Shown: piece by piece, positions 37,243 through 46,338 of the stretch
Numbering within the stretch: the stretch's first letter is position 1
Layout: each line of letters starts with the position of its first letter
DNA from: Thioclava nitratireducens
Lineage (GTDB): Bacteria > Pseudomonadota > Alphaproteobacteria > Rhodobacterales > Rhodobacteraceae
Direction: 5' to 3'
DNA length: 64,000 nt
NCBI RefSeq assembly: GCF_001940525.2
Contig: NZ_CP019437.1
Location: 532,501-596,500, forward strand
Notes under the pieces: generated by a model
The model's input: the letters and a program-made list of their open reading frames with translations, nothing else
Told to the model about the DNA's origin: nothing
The model's database searches: none
Position numbers and translations under genes: made by a program

Positions 37243-38475
37243 ATGAAGTTCCGTTCCGTCCCGCTCGACGAAGCCCACGAGCTGCCCCGCTGGCGCAGAC
37301 CCGAAGCGCTGCTTTACGTCATGGCCGCTGCCATGCCGATCTCCTTCGCCACCTGGTCGGCGCTCCTGAACAACTTCGTCATCGACGTGGTGAATTTCGA
37401 CGGCGTCGATATCGGCTGGCTGCAAAGCTTCCGCGAAGTGCCGGGGTTCCTCGCGATCGGGGTGATCGTCGTGCTCTGGGTAATGCGCGAGCAGACGCTG
37501 GCCATCCTGTCGCTGCTGCTTCTGGGCGGGGCGACGGCGGTGACCGCCCTTTTCCCGAGCTTCGCCGGGCTCATCATCGTGACGCTGCTCTCGTCGATCG
37601 GGTTTCACTATTTCCAGACGGTGAACCAGTCGCTGCAATTGCAGTGGATCGACAAGGCAAAGGCGCCACAGACGCTGGGGCGGATCGTGGCCATCGGCTC
37701 AGGCGCGTCGCTCGCCGCCTATGCGGTGCTGGTGCTGACATGGAAGACCTTCAATCTCAGCTACGAGTTCGTCTACGCCACCGCCGGGATCGCGACGATG
37801 GTGATGATGGCGGCCGCCGCGCTGATTTATCCGCAGTTCCACACCCGCGAGCCGCAATCGAAGAAATTCGTGCTGCGTCGCCGCTACTGGCTCTATTACG
37901 CGATCACGTTCATGGCGGGTGCGCGTCGGCAGATTTTCGTGGTCTTCGCCGCCTTCATGATGGTCGAGCGCTTCGGGCTGCGGGTGGACGAGATCACCGC
38001 GCTCTTCCTGATCAACTTCGCGGTCAACATGGCCGCCGCGCCGGCGATGGGCCGCTTCGTGCATCGCTTCGGCGAGCGCCGCGCGCTGATCTTCGAATAT
38101 GTTGGGCTGACGCTGCTGTTTCTTTCTTATGGCGGGATCTACTGGTTCGGCTGGGGCATCTGGCTCGCCTGCGCGCTCTATGTCGTCGATCATCTGCTGT
38201 TCGCGTTGGCCTTCGCGCAGAAGACCTATTTTCAGAAGATCTGCGACCCCGAGGATATCGCGCCCACCGCCGCCGTCGCCTTCACGATCAACCATATCGC
38301 CGCCGTCTTCCTGCCGGTGACGCTGGGCTATCTCTGGATGGTCTCGCCCGGCGCGGTTTTCGGGCTGGCGGCCTCGATGGCGGTGATCTCGCTGGGACTC
38401 GCGCTGCTGGTGCCGCGTCACCCCTCGAAAGGCTACGAGACCGTGCTGCAGGGGCTTGGCCCGGTTCCGGCGTGA
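37243..38475 (+). CDS. Major facilitator superfamily transporter
   Basis: A 410-aa protein with about twelve membrane segments. The first half starts at LLYVMAAAMPISFATWSALL, and an MFS-style charged loop lies between halves (REPQSKKFVLRRRYW, ~205-220). A second-half A-like motif is GRFVHRFGERRAL (~268-280). The substrate is not evident; the divergent sulfur transporter hints at sulfur or organic anion transport but this is weak. The second of two overlapping ATGs, 37243, has AAGGA at the better spacing. Confidence 0.82.
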   Translation: MKFRSVPLDEAHELPRWRRPEALLYVMAAAMPISFATWSALLNNFVIDVVNFDGVDIGWLQSFREVPGFLAIGVIVVLWVMREQTLAILSLLLLGGATAVTALFPSFAGLIIVTLLSSIGFHYFQTVNQSLQLQWIDKAKAPQTLGRIVAIGSGASLAAYAVLVLTWKTFNLSYEFVYATAGIATMVMMAAAALIYPQFHTREPQSKKFVLRRRYWLYYAITFMAGARRQIFVVFAAFMMVERFGLRVDEITALFLINFAVNMAAAPAMGRFVHRFGERRALIFEYVGLTLLFLSYGGIYWFGWGIWLACALYVVDHLLFALAFAQKTYFQKICDPEDIAPTAAVAFTINHIAAVFLPVTLGYLWMVSPGAVFGLAASMAVISLGLALLVPRHPSKGYETVLQGLGPVPA

Positions 38476-38532
38476 ACTGGAAATTTCGTCGAGCCGCGCC
38501 TATCTGAGAGGGGCGCGAAAGGGAGACTCACA

Positions 38533-39177
38533 ATGCTGTTCGGAAAACCCGCCACCATTCCCACCAAGGCCGAGGCCCTGCCGGGCCGCGACGAGGCGAT
38601 GCCTCTGGCAGAGCCGCATTTCCTCTGGGGTCGCGACCTGCGCTCCCCCGTGCCCGAAGGCATGGAAGAGGCGATGTTCGGCATGGGCTGCTTCTGGGGC
38701 GTCGAACGTATCTTCTGGAACACCGACGGCGTCTGGCTGACCATGGTCGGTTACGCGGGCGGGCCGACGCCCAACCCGACCTATCGCGAGGTCTGCACCG
38801 GCATGACCGGCCATAACGAGGTGGTCCGCGTGATCTACGATCCGGCCAAGGTCAGTTACGACGATCTGCTCCGCATCTTCTGGGAAAACCACGATCCGAC
38901 CCAGGGCATGCGTCAGGGCAATGATCGCGGCACCCAGTATCGCTCGGGCATTTACACCTATACCGCCGCGCAGAAAGAGGCGGCCGAAGCCTCGCGCGAC
39001 GCCTATGCAGAGCGCCTGAGTGCGGCGGGCTACGGAAATATCACCACCGAGATCATGGACGCGCCGCCCTTCTACTATGCCGAAGATTATCACCAGCAAT
39101 ATCTGGAGAAGAACCCCGGCGGCTATTGCGGCATCGGGGGGACCGGCGTGACCTGCCCGATCGGGCTGAACGCGTGA
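38533..39177 (+). CDS. msrA: Peptide methionine-S-oxide reductase A
   Basis: A 214-aa repair enzyme that reduces the S-epimer of methionine sulfoxide in proteins. The catalytic Cys is in [14 protein letters not shown] (~49-62). [20 protein letters not shown] (~74-93), the [19 protein letters not shown] region (~120-138) and the resolving-Cys tail ([14 protein letters not shown], ~197-210) are all present. The first ~45 residues are longer than in minimal MsrA but match long bacterial forms. GGGAG lies upstream of the ATG. It stands 58 bases after the MFS gene and may be cotranscribed. Confidence 0.95.
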   Translation: MLFGKPATIPTKAEALPGRDEAMPLAEPHFLWGRDLRSPVPEGMEEAMFGMGCFWGVERIFWNTDGVWLTMVGYAGGPTPNPTYREVCTGMTGHNEVVRVIYDPAKVSYDDLLRIFWENHDPTQGMRQGNDRGTQYRSGIYTYTAAQKEAAEASRDAYAERLSAAGYGNITTEIMDAPPFYYAEDYHQQYLEKNPGGYCGIGGTGVTCPIGLNA

Positions 39178-39257
39178 TCCGATGGGCGCGCGGGCCGCTT
39201 GACGGTTCGCGCCCGCGGCCCTAAGCCCGGGCGCAACCATCCCGAGGAGCGCGCCCC

Positions 39258-40127
39258 ATGACCACCTTCACCGCCTTTACCACGCTGGCCGATCGCGAGG
39301 CCGCCGAGGCGCTGTCCGAACGTCTCGAAGAGCTCGATCCCGGCCCCTATGGCACGGGCGTGTTCGAAATCGAGGACGGGTCGGGCCGCTATGAGGTCTC
39401 GGGCTATTTCCTCGAGGCACCTGACGACGTGGCGCTCGACCTGCTGGCGATCTCGCACGGGGCGCAGCCTTTCGTCGTTTCGGAAATCCCTGAGACCGAT
39501 TGGGTCGCCCATGTGCGCCGTGAACTGGCTCCGGTGCGCGCGGGCCGTTTCTTCCTCTACGGCAGTCATGACGAGGACAAGATCCCGGCCGATGCGATTG
39601 CGCTACGGATCGACGCGGCGATGGCCTTCGGGACGGGCCATCACGGGACCACCTCGGGCTGCCTGACGGCGCTCGACGATCTGGCGAACGAGGGTCACAC
39701 CTTCCACAACGTCGCCGATATAGGCTGCGGCACCGCCGTTCTGGCGATGGCAGCGGCGAAGCTCTGGCCCGAACCCGTTCTGGCCTCCGATATCGATCCA
39801 GTCGCGGTGGAAACGGCAGCGGCGAATGTCGCGGTGAACGATCTTGAGGGCCGCGTGATCTGCATCGAAGCTGCGGGCTTCGGCGACGCGCGTCTGAACG
39901 AGGCCGCCCCCTTCGATCTGATCTTCGCCAATATCCTGAAAGGCCCGCTCGTCGCGCTTGCCCCCGAAATGGGCCGCAACTGCGCCGAATCGGGCTTTGT
40001 GATCCTCAGCGGGATTCTCAACGAACAGGCCGATGAAGTCGTCGCCGCCTATCAGGCGCAGGGCTTTGTTTCCCATTCGCGTAAGGAATTCGGCGAATGG
40101 ACGACATTGGTCATGCAGCGCGCCTAA
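39258..40127 (+). CDS. prmA: Ribosomal protein L11 methyltransferase
   Basis: A 289-aa SAM-dependent methyltransferase that trimethylates L11. Rossmann motif I is VADIGCGTAVLAMAAAKLW (~153-171), with DIDPVAVETAAANVAVN (~178-194), the NILKGPL post-motif (~222-228) and GTGHHGTTSGCL (~129-140) all typical of PrmA. The N-terminal substrate-recognition domain is short, as in other Rhodobacterales. GAGG precedes the ATG. Confidence 0.92.
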   Translation: MTTFTAFTTLADREAAEALSERLEELDPGPYGTGVFEIEDGSGRYEVSGYFLEAPDDVALDLLAISHGAQPFVVSEIPETDWVAHVRRELAPVRAGRFFLYGSHDEDKIPADAIALRIDAAMAFGTGHHGTTSGCLTALDDLANEGHTFHNVADIGCGTAVLAMAAAKLWPEPVLASDIDPVAVETAAANVAVNDLEGRVICIEAAGFGDARLNEAAPFDLIFANILKGPLVALAPEMGRNCAESGFVILSGILNEQADEVVAAYQAQGFVSHSRKEFGEWTTLVMQRA

Positions 40128-40218
40128 TCCGCCACAAATCCGCTCTGATTGTCGTAAGGATTGCTTTACCCTGTTTTGAGAAATTGCCTTCGGGGCATCG
40201 CAGTCAACGGGGTTTGCC

Positions 40219-40566
40219 ATGCGCGATCCACAAATAGAGTCCTTTGAAAAGCGGCTGCATCGGATCGACCAGATTCATCAGGCTGGCGGCGCATTCGAGG
40301 CGTCCGGTGCCTTGGGCCGCAGCTATTTCGACTCCATGCGTCCCAAGGTGCGGCGCCATTTTCCGTTGCGCGGTGTGGCGCTGATCTTCGCCGGTATTCT
40401 GCTGGTGAAGGGCGCGATGCTCGCGCAGGTTGGGCAGGCTAGCTACGAGGCGCGTGTCGCAAGCCTCGCGGGTGGTTCGCAATTCGAACGGGTGGGGGCC
40501 TGGATCATGCATGCCGATCCGATTACCCGGAAAATCGCCGGCTGGCTCGCACCGTTCATCGGCTAG
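40219..40566 (+). CDS. Small single-pass membrane protein, unknown
   Basis: A 115-aa protein with a basic soluble N-terminus (residues 1-50) and one hydrophobic segment (GVALIFAGILLVKGAMLA, ~52-69), followed by a polar C-terminal domain. I do not recognise the family. A strong terminator follows. It looks like a stand-alone gene. Confidence 0.65.
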   Translation: MRDPQIESFEKRLHRIDQIHQAGGAFEASGALGRSYFDSMRPKVRRHFPLRGVALIFAGILLVKGAMLAQVGQASYEARVASLAGGSQFERVGAWIMHADPITRKIAGWLAPFIG

Positions 40567-40592
40567 GTACCCAAGCCTGTATCCCAAAAAGA

Positions 40593-40624
40593 AAGGGCTG
40601 CGCCGTTGCCGGGGCAGCCCTTTT
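40593..40624. terminator. Bidirectional terminator between convergent genes
   Basis: AAAGGGCTGC with GGGCAGCCCTTTT forms a strong stem around CGCCGTTGCCG, with A and T tracts on both sides. It serves the membrane protein gene at its left and the DUF1127 gene at its right. Confidence 0.85.
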
Positions 40625-40644
40625 CGCATGACCTTTCGGTCGAC

Positions 40645-40830
40645 TTAGCGCAGACGCGCCACGTCGAGCCGGGTCAGGCCGATATCGTCCAGCGCGCGGT
40701 CGCTGAGCTTCATCAGAGCCTTGCGGGTGACGCGTGCGTCGTTCCAGTCGTGCAGGGCGGCGATCAGCGAGGTGATGACGCTCGGTCGGGCGCTGCGGCT
40801 CATGCGGGTGTTGATATCCATCGAAGCCAT
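40645..40830 (-). CDS. DUF1127 domain protein
   Basis: A 61-aa small basic protein of the DUF1127 (YjiS-like) family: [20 protein letters not shown] split around ~29-47 and the hallmark [14 protein letters not shown] at the end (~47-60). Such proteins are RNA-binding or phosphate/polyamine-linked regulators in other Alphaproteobacteria. AAGGA precedes the ATG at 40830. No operon partners. Confidence 0.85.
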   Translation of the reverse strand: MASMDINTRMSRSARPSVITSLIAALHDWNDARVTRKALMKLSDRALDDIGLTRLDVARLR

Positions 40831-40992
40831 GGGGAGGATCCTTCGTTCACAAACTGCTCAAGTTTCGGGCATTCCATCTTCTGAGGCGCAGATAAGACTG
40901 GCAGAGCGCGAAAACAATCTCAGTTTTGGCAGCCCCGCCATGCAGGAATCGCATGTGATAGAAGGCCTGTTTCTGCATCGCCTCTGGCCGAT

Positions 40993-41007
40993 GTTCCCTT
41001 TTCGTGC
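40993..41007 (+). promoter_or_regulatory. Possible LexA (SOS) box upstream of ruvC
   Basis: GTTC-CCTTTTC-GTGC is one base from the alphaproteobacterial LexA box GTTC-N7-GTTC and lies 39 bases before ruvC. ruv genes are commonly SOS-induced. Confidence 0.4.
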
Positions 41008-41045
41008 TAGTTCTTGCGAAACAACACGAGAACGAGGCAGGGCAG

Positions 41046-41579
41046 ATGCGGGTGATCGGGATCGATCCGGGGTTGCGCAATCTCGGATGGGGCGTGATCG
41101 AGATGGACGGATCGCGGCTCAGACACGTCGCGAACGGGATTCTCCACTCCGAAGGCAAGGATTTGGCAAAGCGCCTGCTGGTGCTGCACGAAGGGCTGAG
41201 CGCGGTCATCGCGACTCACGCGCCCGAGGCTGCGGCGGTGGAGCAGACCTTCGTCAACAAGGACGCCGTTGCGACGCTGAAACTGGGGCAGGCGCGCGGC
41301 ATCGCGCTTCTGGCGCCAGCGCAGGCCGGGCTGGAGGTCGGCGAATACGCCCCGAACGCGATCAAGAAAACCGTCGTCGGCGTCGGTCATGCCGACAAGA
41401 CGCAGGTGCAGCACATGGTGCGCCACCAACTGCCCGGCGTGCAGCTCGAAGGCCCGGATGCCGCCGATGCGCTCGCCATCGCGATCTGCCACGCCTTCCA
41501 CCTGCAATCGGCGGCCCGGATGAACGCGGCGCGGCTCTCCCGCGAGGCCCTCGGCACGACGCAACGGAGGCGCGCATGA
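41046..41579 (+). CDS. ruvC: Holliday junction resolvase RuvC
   Basis: A 177-aa endonuclease that cuts Holliday junctions in the RuvABC complex. The catalytic acidic residues sit in [15 protein letters not shown] (Asp7), [11 protein letters not shown] (Glu ~67) and the C-terminal [16 protein letters not shown] (Asp pair ~140). The ATG at 41046 has GAGG upstream; an earlier frame extension from 41004 is not needed. Its stop overlaps the ruvA start by four bases. Confidence 0.96.
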   Translation: MRVIGIDPGLRNLGWGVIEMDGSRLRHVANGILHSEGKDLAKRLLVLHEGLSAVIATHAPEAAAVEQTFVNKDAVATLKLGQARGIALLAPAQAGLEVGEYAPNAIKKTVVGVGHADKTQVQHMVRHQLPGVQLEGPDAADALAIAICHAFHLQSAARMNAARLSREALGTTQRRRA

Positions 41580-42244
41580 TCGGTCGCATCGCAGGCGTCA
41601 TCATCCACCGCGCGCTCGACCACGTCATGATCGACGTGCGCGGGGTGGGCTATGTCGTCCATGTCAGCCAGCGCACTGCACAATCTCTGCCGCCCGTAGG
41701 CCAGGCCTGCGCGCTCTATACCGACCTTCTGGTGCGCGAAGACCTTTTGCAACTCTTCGGCTTCCCGACGCTGCTGGAGAAGGAATGGCACCGGCTGCTG
41801 ACCTCGGTACAGGGGATCGGTGCGAAAGCCTCGCTCGCGATCCTCGGCACGCTCGGCGCGGAAGGGCTGGGCCGGGCGATCGCGCTGGGCGATTGGTCAG
41901 CGGTGAAATCGGCCCCCGGCGTCGGTCCGAAACTCGCGCAACGTGTGGTGCTGGAACTGAAAGAGAAAGCACCTTCCGTCATGGCAATGGGCGCGGAATT
42001 GACCGTCGACGCCTCTCCCGAGGTGATCGAGGATGCGCCCGCGAAAAAGCCCGCGAAGAAAGCTGCGCCCGCCGCCACGCCGAAGGTGAACTTCACCGCC
42101 GAGGCGATTTCTGCGCTCACCAATTTGGGCTACGCGCCCTCGGACGCGGCAGGGGCTGTGGCGCAGGCCAATGACGATCCGGAGGTCACCGATACCGCCA
42201 AGCTGATCCGCGCGGCGCTTCGGCTCCTGGCCCCGAAGGATTGA
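41576..42244 (+). CDS. ruvA: Holliday junction branch-migration protein RuvA
   Basis: A 222-aa DNA-binding subunit that targets RuvB to junctions. The OB-fold start ([20 protein letters not shown]) is followed by helix-hairpin-helix motifs ([13 protein letters not shown] ~78; [16 protein letters not shown] ~112) and the RuvB-contacting domain III (~168-222, [14 protein letters not shown]). The linker (~135-165) is Lys/Ala/Pro-rich ([11 protein letters not shown]). It overlaps ruvC by ATGA. Confidence 0.96.
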   Translation: MIGRIAGVIIHRALDHVMIDVRGVGYVVHVSQRTAQSLPPVGQACALYTDLLVREDLLQLFGFPTLLEKEWHRLLTSVQGIGAKASLAILGTLGAEGLGRAIALGDWSAVKSAPGVGPKLAQRVVLELKEKAPSVMAMGAELTVDASPEVIEDAPAKKPAKKAAPAATPKVNFTAEAISALTNLGYAPSDAAGAVAQANDDPEVTDTAKLIRAALRLLAPKD

Positions 42245-42251
42245 TCTTCTT

Positions 42252-42290
42252 CTTGATCTAAATATCCCGGGGTGCGGGGCAGGGCCCCGC
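42252..42290 (+). repeat. Intergenic repeat copy R3
   Basis: CTTGATCTAAATATCCCGGG leads into a GCGGGGC-AGG-GCCCCGC hairpin at 42274-42290. It splits ruvA from ruvB in an otherwise tight operon. The core differs from the consensus at a few bases. Confidence 0.8.
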
Positions 42291-42321
42291 TTGCTCCCCT
42301 CCGCCAAAGGCGCGACAGTAG

Positions 42322-43362
42322 ATGACGATGAGCGAACCCGATCCCACGTTGCGGCCCGACCGCTTGCCCGAAGACGCCGACCGCGCTCTGCGGCCTCAGG
42401 CGCTGGAAGAATTCACCGGTCAGGCCGAGGCCCGCGCCAATCTGCGGGTCTTCATCGAGAGCGCGAAGATGCGCAGCCAGGCGATGGATCACACGCTGTT
42501 CCACGGCCCGCCCGGTCTGGGCAAGACGACGCTCGCGCAGATCATGGCGCGCGAGCTGGGCGTGAATTTCAAGATGACCTCGGGGCCGGTTCTGGCCAAG
42601 GCGGGTGATCTTGCTGCGATCCTGACCAATCTCGAAGCGCGCGACGTACTGTTCATCGACGAGATTCACAGGATGAATCCGGCGGTCGAGGAAGTGCTCT
42701 ATCCCGCGATGGAGGATTTCGAGCTTGACCTCGTGATCGGGGAAGGCCCCGCCGCGCGCACTGTGCGGATCGAATTGCAGCCTTTCACGCTGGTCGGCGC
42801 GACCACGCGGCTTGGTTTGCTGACGACGCCGCTGCGCGACCGTTTCGGCATCCCGACCCGACTGCAATTCTACACCGAGGATGAGCTGGACCTGATCGTG
42901 ACGCGCGGGTCGCGGCTGCTGGGTATCCCGTCCGATCCCGAAGGCACCCGCGAGATCGCCAAGCGCGCCCGCGGTACCCCGCGCATCGCCGGCCGCCTGC
43001 TGCGCCGCGTCGTCGATTTCGCGCTGGTCGAAGGCGACGGGCGGCTGACCCGCGAGATCGCGGACCGGGCGTTGACGCGGCTCGGCGTCGACAATCTCGG
43101 TCTCGACGGCGCGGACCGGCGCTACATGATGCTGATGGCAGATCATTACGGCGGCGGCCCGGTGGGGGTGGAGACGCTTTCGGCCGCGCTCTCGGAAAGC
43201 CGCGACGCGATCGAGGAAGTCATCGAACCTTACCTGCTGCAACAGGGCCTGATCAGCCGCACCCCGCGCGGGCGGATGCTGGGCGTGCGGGCGTGGCGGC
43301 ATCTGGGGCTGGAAGCTCCGAAACCTGCAACCCCGCAGACGGACCTGTTCGGCGATGGCTAA
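42322..43362 (+). CDS. ruvB: Holliday junction helicase motor RuvB
   Basis: A 346-aa AAA+ ATPase that drives branch migration. Walker [12 protein letters not shown] (~61-71), Walker [11 protein letters not shown] (~109-118), sensor 1 TLVGATTR (~155-162), arginine-finger region PLRDRFGIP and sensor 2 [14 protein letters not shown] (~215-228) are visible. The winged-helix C-terminal domain ends with RTPRGRMLG. The last eight bases overlap the next gene. Confidence 0.97.
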   Translation: MTMSEPDPTLRPDRLPEDADRALRPQALEEFTGQAEARANLRVFIESAKMRSQAMDHTLFHGPPGLGKTTLAQIMARELGVNFKMTSGPVLAKAGDLAAILTNLEARDVLFIDEIHRMNPAVEEVLYPAMEDFELDLVIGEGPAARTVRIELQPFTLVGATTRLGLLTTPLRDRFGIPTRLQFYTEDELDLIVTRGSRLLGIPSDPEGTREIAKRARGTPRIAGRLLRRVVDFALVEGDGRLTREIADRALTRLGVDNLGLDGADRRYMMLMADHYGGGPVGVETLSAALSESRDAIEEVIEPYLLQQGLISRTPRGRMLGVRAWRHLGLEAPKPATPQTDLFGDG

Positions 43363-43762
43363 TCCCCTGGCACGTTTCGAGATCACCGAGGCCGAGATCG
43401 ACCGCGTCGTCGCGCGCTTCTACGAGCGCGTCCGGGAACATGCGATGCTGGGCCCGGTCTTTGCGGTGCATGTCACCGACTGGCCGACACATGAGGACAA
43501 GGTCGCACGGTTCTGGAAGAACGCGATCCTTCGCAAACCGGTCTATGACGGCTCGCCCATGCAGGTCCACCGGGCGGCGGGCAACGTGCGCCCGGGCATG
43601 TTTTCGACCTGGCTTGCAGAATTCGACAAGGTGCTGCGCGAGGAGCTCTCGCCCGAACAGGCGGAAGGTTGGTCAGCGCTCGCCCATCGCATTGGCATGA
43701 GCCTGCGCCAGGGCGTGGTCGAACGCGAGACGCTTCCAGGCGGTATTCCGAAACTGAAATGA
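43355..43762 (+). CDS. Group III truncated haemoglobin
   Basis: A 135-aa small haem protein of the group III (trHbIII) class. The pattern [19 protein letters not shown] (~18-36), [17 protein letters not shown] (~43-59) and the proximal-His region MQVHRAAG (~69-76) is present, with GLU/W-rich helices to the end ([14 protein letters not shown]). Members bind O2 or NO; the role is unknown here. It starts inside the last codons of ruvB, so it is probably cotranscribed with the ruv operon. A repeat hairpin follows as terminator. Confidence 0.85.
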   Translation: MANPLARFEITEAEIDRVVARFYERVREHAMLGPVFAVHVTDWPTHEDKVARFWKNAILRKPVYDGSPMQVHRAAGNVRPGMFSTWLAEFDKVLREELSPEQAEGWSALAHRIGMSLRQGVVERETLPGGIPKLK

Positions 43763-43766
43763 CGGT

Positions 43767-43824
43767 GGGGGCTCTGCCCCGCTGGCACCGCCAGCCCCCC
43801 TGGATATTTAAGCCAAGAAGAAGA
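43767..43824 (-). repeat. Intergenic repeat copy R4 (reverse orientation)
   Basis: GGGGC-TCT-GCCCC hairpin (43768-43780), a second GCTGGC-ACC-GCCAGC stem (43781-43795), then CCCTGGATATTTAAGCCAAG in reverse. It fills the gap between the haemoglobin gene and the convergent YcjF-like gene. Confidence 0.8.
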
Positions 43825-43827
43825 GGA

Positions 43828-44826
43828 TCAGTCCCCTTTCTTCCCGAACACGCCCGTCAGCGACCGCCCGATCAGGTTGGTCACGCGCGGCTTTTGCAGT
43901 TTGCGGAAGGGCATCGGGCGGCAGACCTCCAGCGCGGCGATGCCGACGCGGGCGGTCAGCGCGCCGTTGATCACGCCTTCGCCGAAGCGGCGCGAAAGTT
44001 TCGAGACCAGATGACCGCCGGTGACGGTCTCGATCAGATCGTCGCCCGCCGCTACCGCGCCGGTCGCGACGAGATGGGTCATCACAGTCCGCGCCAGCCG
44101 CACCGAGCCGAGTGTGCCCGAGCGCCCGCCATAGATTTCCGCGATGCGCCGGATCATCCGCAGGTTTGCGGTAAGCGCGGTGAACACATCGGCCAGCGCA
44201 AGCGGCACGACGGCGGTCACCGTGGCGACGGTGCGCGACGCGGCCTCGATCTCCAGCCGGGCCGCGGCGTCGAGCGGTCCCATCAGCTCGGTCTCTGCCA
44301 GCCCCATCAGCGTGTCGGTGTCGAGCACTTCGCCCGTTTGCTCGGCCAGTCGTTTGCGCGCCCAATCCATTTCGGGCCGCGCGGCATAGAGGCCGGAGAC
44401 ATGGGCCGTCACCTTGCGGGCGCGGCTTAGGTCGTCGGCGCTCAACGCTTCCGAGACTTCCTTGTGGACCTTGTCGAGCCGCGCCAGCCGCGAGAAGGCG
44501 GCGATTTCGCGCGCCGTGATCAGCAGCACGCCAAGCGCGAAGGCCGCTACCAGCGCGGTGCCGATCCAGCCGAGGATCGGATGGGTGGCGAACAGCCCGT
44601 CGATGAAGCGCCAGAGCGCGACGGAAATCAGGAAACCGACCAGCGCCACTGTCGCGCGCCAGAAGAACCGCACGATGGGCGAGGCGCGGCGTGCCCCCAG
44701 TCGGGTCGCGATCTGCATGGCGCGGCCTTCCAGACGTTCCTCGGTCGCGCTCGGCATATCCTCGATCGGCGCGGCCTCGGCGGGCGAGGGCGCGTCCTCG
44801 ATCTCGATCATCACCGGTTTTTTCAT
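43828..44826 (-). CDS. YcjF-like DUF697/TIGR01620 membrane protein
   Basis: A 332-aa protein with a basic/acidic N-terminus, two membrane segments (~75-92 and ~98-120, VRFFWRATVALVGFLISVAL; WIGTALVAAFALGVLLI), and a C-terminal DUF697 part with hydrophobic Gly/Ala-rich helices (VTAVVPLALADVFTALTA). It is paired with the YcjX-like gene, overlapping it by four bases as the partner does in many Proteobacteria. The function of the pair is unknown; a phage-shock or envelope-stress link is reported for the E. coli genes. Confidence 0.82.
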   Translation of the reverse strand: MKKPVMIEIEDAPSPAEAAPIEDMPSATEERLEGRAMQIATRLGARRASPIVRFFWRATVALVGFLISVALWRFIDGLFATHPILGWIGTALVAAFALGVLLITAREIAAFSRLARLDKVHKEVSEALSADDLSRARKVTAHVSGLYAARPEMDWARKRLAEQTGEVLDTDTLMGLAETELMGPLDAAARLEIEAASRTVATVTAVVPLALADVFTALTANLRMIRRIAEIYGGRSGTLGSVRLARTVMTHLVATGAVAAGDDLIETVTGGHLVSKLSRRFGEGVINGALTARVGIAALEVCRPMPFRKLQKPRVTNLIGRSLTGVFGKKGD

Positions 44827-46226
44827 AGCTTGTCCCCGATCAGGAAATCGGCCGCGCGGTCGAGCCGGATATGCGGCGGGCCTTCGCCGGGCCTCAGGAT
44901 CACCGGGGCCGGGGCGAAGTTCATGATCGAATAGTCTTCGTCAAGCCATGCGCTGGCCCCTTGGGCGGCGGGCGAGAGAAGCTGCGCCGGGTCGGCGGGC
45001 AATTCGCCGGGATAGAGCGCGACCGATTTACCATTCTCCAGCCGCCCGCGCACCGCCTGCAACTCCGCCCCGTCATGGGTGAGGGTTTCTTCCGTAGTGC
45101 TGCGCAGCGCCGCGATCGATAGGGCCAGCGTCTTCGCACCCGCGAAATCGGCGCGGTCCCTGGCTTCGCGCAGCAGCGCGCCGGTGATCGCGGTCAGGCG
45201 GGCGTGTTGGGTGTGGTGCAGGTGATCGGCCTTGGTCGCGGCGAAGAGGATTTTCTCCACCCGTTTGCCGCCGATCAGCGAGGTCAGCCAGCTCGCGCGC
45301 CCCGGACGGAAGGCCGCCAGGATATCCGCCATCGCCTGCCGCAGATCGTCGAGCGCGGCAGGCCCGGAGTGGATCGCGCCCAGTACGTCGACCAGCACCA
45401 CCTGCCGGTCGATCTTGGCGAAATGGTCGCGGAAGAAGGGGCGGACCACTTCGCGCTTATAGGCGTCGTAGCGCCGCTCCATCTCGCGCCGGAGCGAGCT
45501 GCGTGGGGCGTCGCCCGCGGGCAGCGGCGCGAAGGTCAGCGCGGGTGATCCGGCCATCTCTCCGGGCAGCAGGAAGCGCCCCGGCGTGCAATCGGAGAAC
45601 CCCGCATCGCGCGCCGCGACCAGATACCGGGTGAAGCCCGCCGCCAGCGCCTTGGCCTGCGGCTCGGTGAACTCCGCCGTGCCATCCGTCGCTTCGGACT
45701 GCGCCAGATACTCTGCGCCTTGCGGACGGTTCGGCAGACGCGCCAGCGCCTCGGCCGACCACTCGGCATAGCTCTTGTCCATCAGCCCGAGGTCGAGCAG
45801 CCACTCGCCGGGATAATCCACGATGTCGAGATGCACGACGCGCGGCCCGCGCACCGCGCCCAGCATCCCGCGCGGCTGGATGCGGAAGGACAGGCGCAAC
45901 TCCGAGACCGCGCGCGTGCCGTCCGGCCAATGCGGTGACGGGCCAGTCAGCGCGGCAAGGTGGCTCTCGTAGTCGAAGCGCGGCACGGTGTCGTCCGGCT
46001 GCGGCTGCAGATAGGCGGCGGTGATGTCGGAGGCGGACCCCAGCGCAGGCATCCGCCCCCGGTCCAGCAGGTTCGCGACCAGCGAAGTGATGAACACGGT
46101 CTTGCCCGCGCGCGACAGACCCGTCACGCCGAGCCGGATCACCGGTTCGAACAGCGCTTCCGAGACCGATTGGCCCATGCCTTCGATCCCGCGCGTGATG
46201 CCGTCCGCAATGTCGGAAATGCCCAA
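44823..46226 (-). CDS. YcjX-family GTP-binding-like protein
   Basis: A 467-aa P-loop protein of the YcjX/DUF463 family. Walker A is GLSRAGKTVFITSL, followed by the acidic FDYESHLAAL region and DIVDYPGEWLLDL (the DxPG-like G3 site). A TTG at 46226 gives MGISDIADGITRGIEGMGQS and has AGGGG at ideal distance, so I prefer it to the TTG at 46256. The pair with the YcjF-like protein is conserved. Substrate and partner are unknown. A terminator of the upstream gabD gene ends 60 bases before it. Confidence 0.85.
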   Translation of the reverse strand: MGISDIADGITRGIEGMGQSVSEALFEPVIRLGVTGLSRAGKTVFITSLVANLLDRGRMPALGSASDITAAYLQPQPDDTVPRFDYESHLAALTGPSPHWPDGTRAVSELRLSFRIQPRGMLGAVRGPRVVHLDIVDYPGEWLLDLGLMDKSYAEWSAEALARLPNRPQGAEYLAQSEATDGTAEFTEPQAKALAAGFTRYLVAARDAGFSDCTPGRFLLPGEMAGSPALTFAPLPAGDAPRSSLRREMERRYDAYKREVVRPFFRDHFAKIDRQVVLVDVLGAIHSGPAALDDLRQAMADILAAFRPGRASWLTSLIGGKRVEKILFAATKADHLHHTQHARLTAITGALLREARDRADFAGAKTLALSIAALRSTTEETLTHDGAELQAVRGRLENGKSVALYPGELPADPAQLLSPAAQGASAWLDEDYSIMNFAPAPVILRPGEGPPHIRLDRAADFLIGDKL

Positions 46227-46285
46227 AGCCTGCCCCTCGTCCTCGTTCACGAACAAGATAAGCAGCGGTGAGTATTAATGAAAGA

Positions 46286-46310
46286 GAGGGCGGACACGCG
46301 GCCCGCCCTC
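46286..46310 (-). terminator. Terminator of gabD
   Basis: GAGGGCGG pairs with CCGCCCTC around a 9-base loop and, on the minus strand, is followed by TCTTTCATT. It lies 29 bases after the gabD stop codon. Confidence 0.75.
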
Positions 46311-46338
46311 CGAAGATTTCTTCTGCCGCGCGCCGGTC

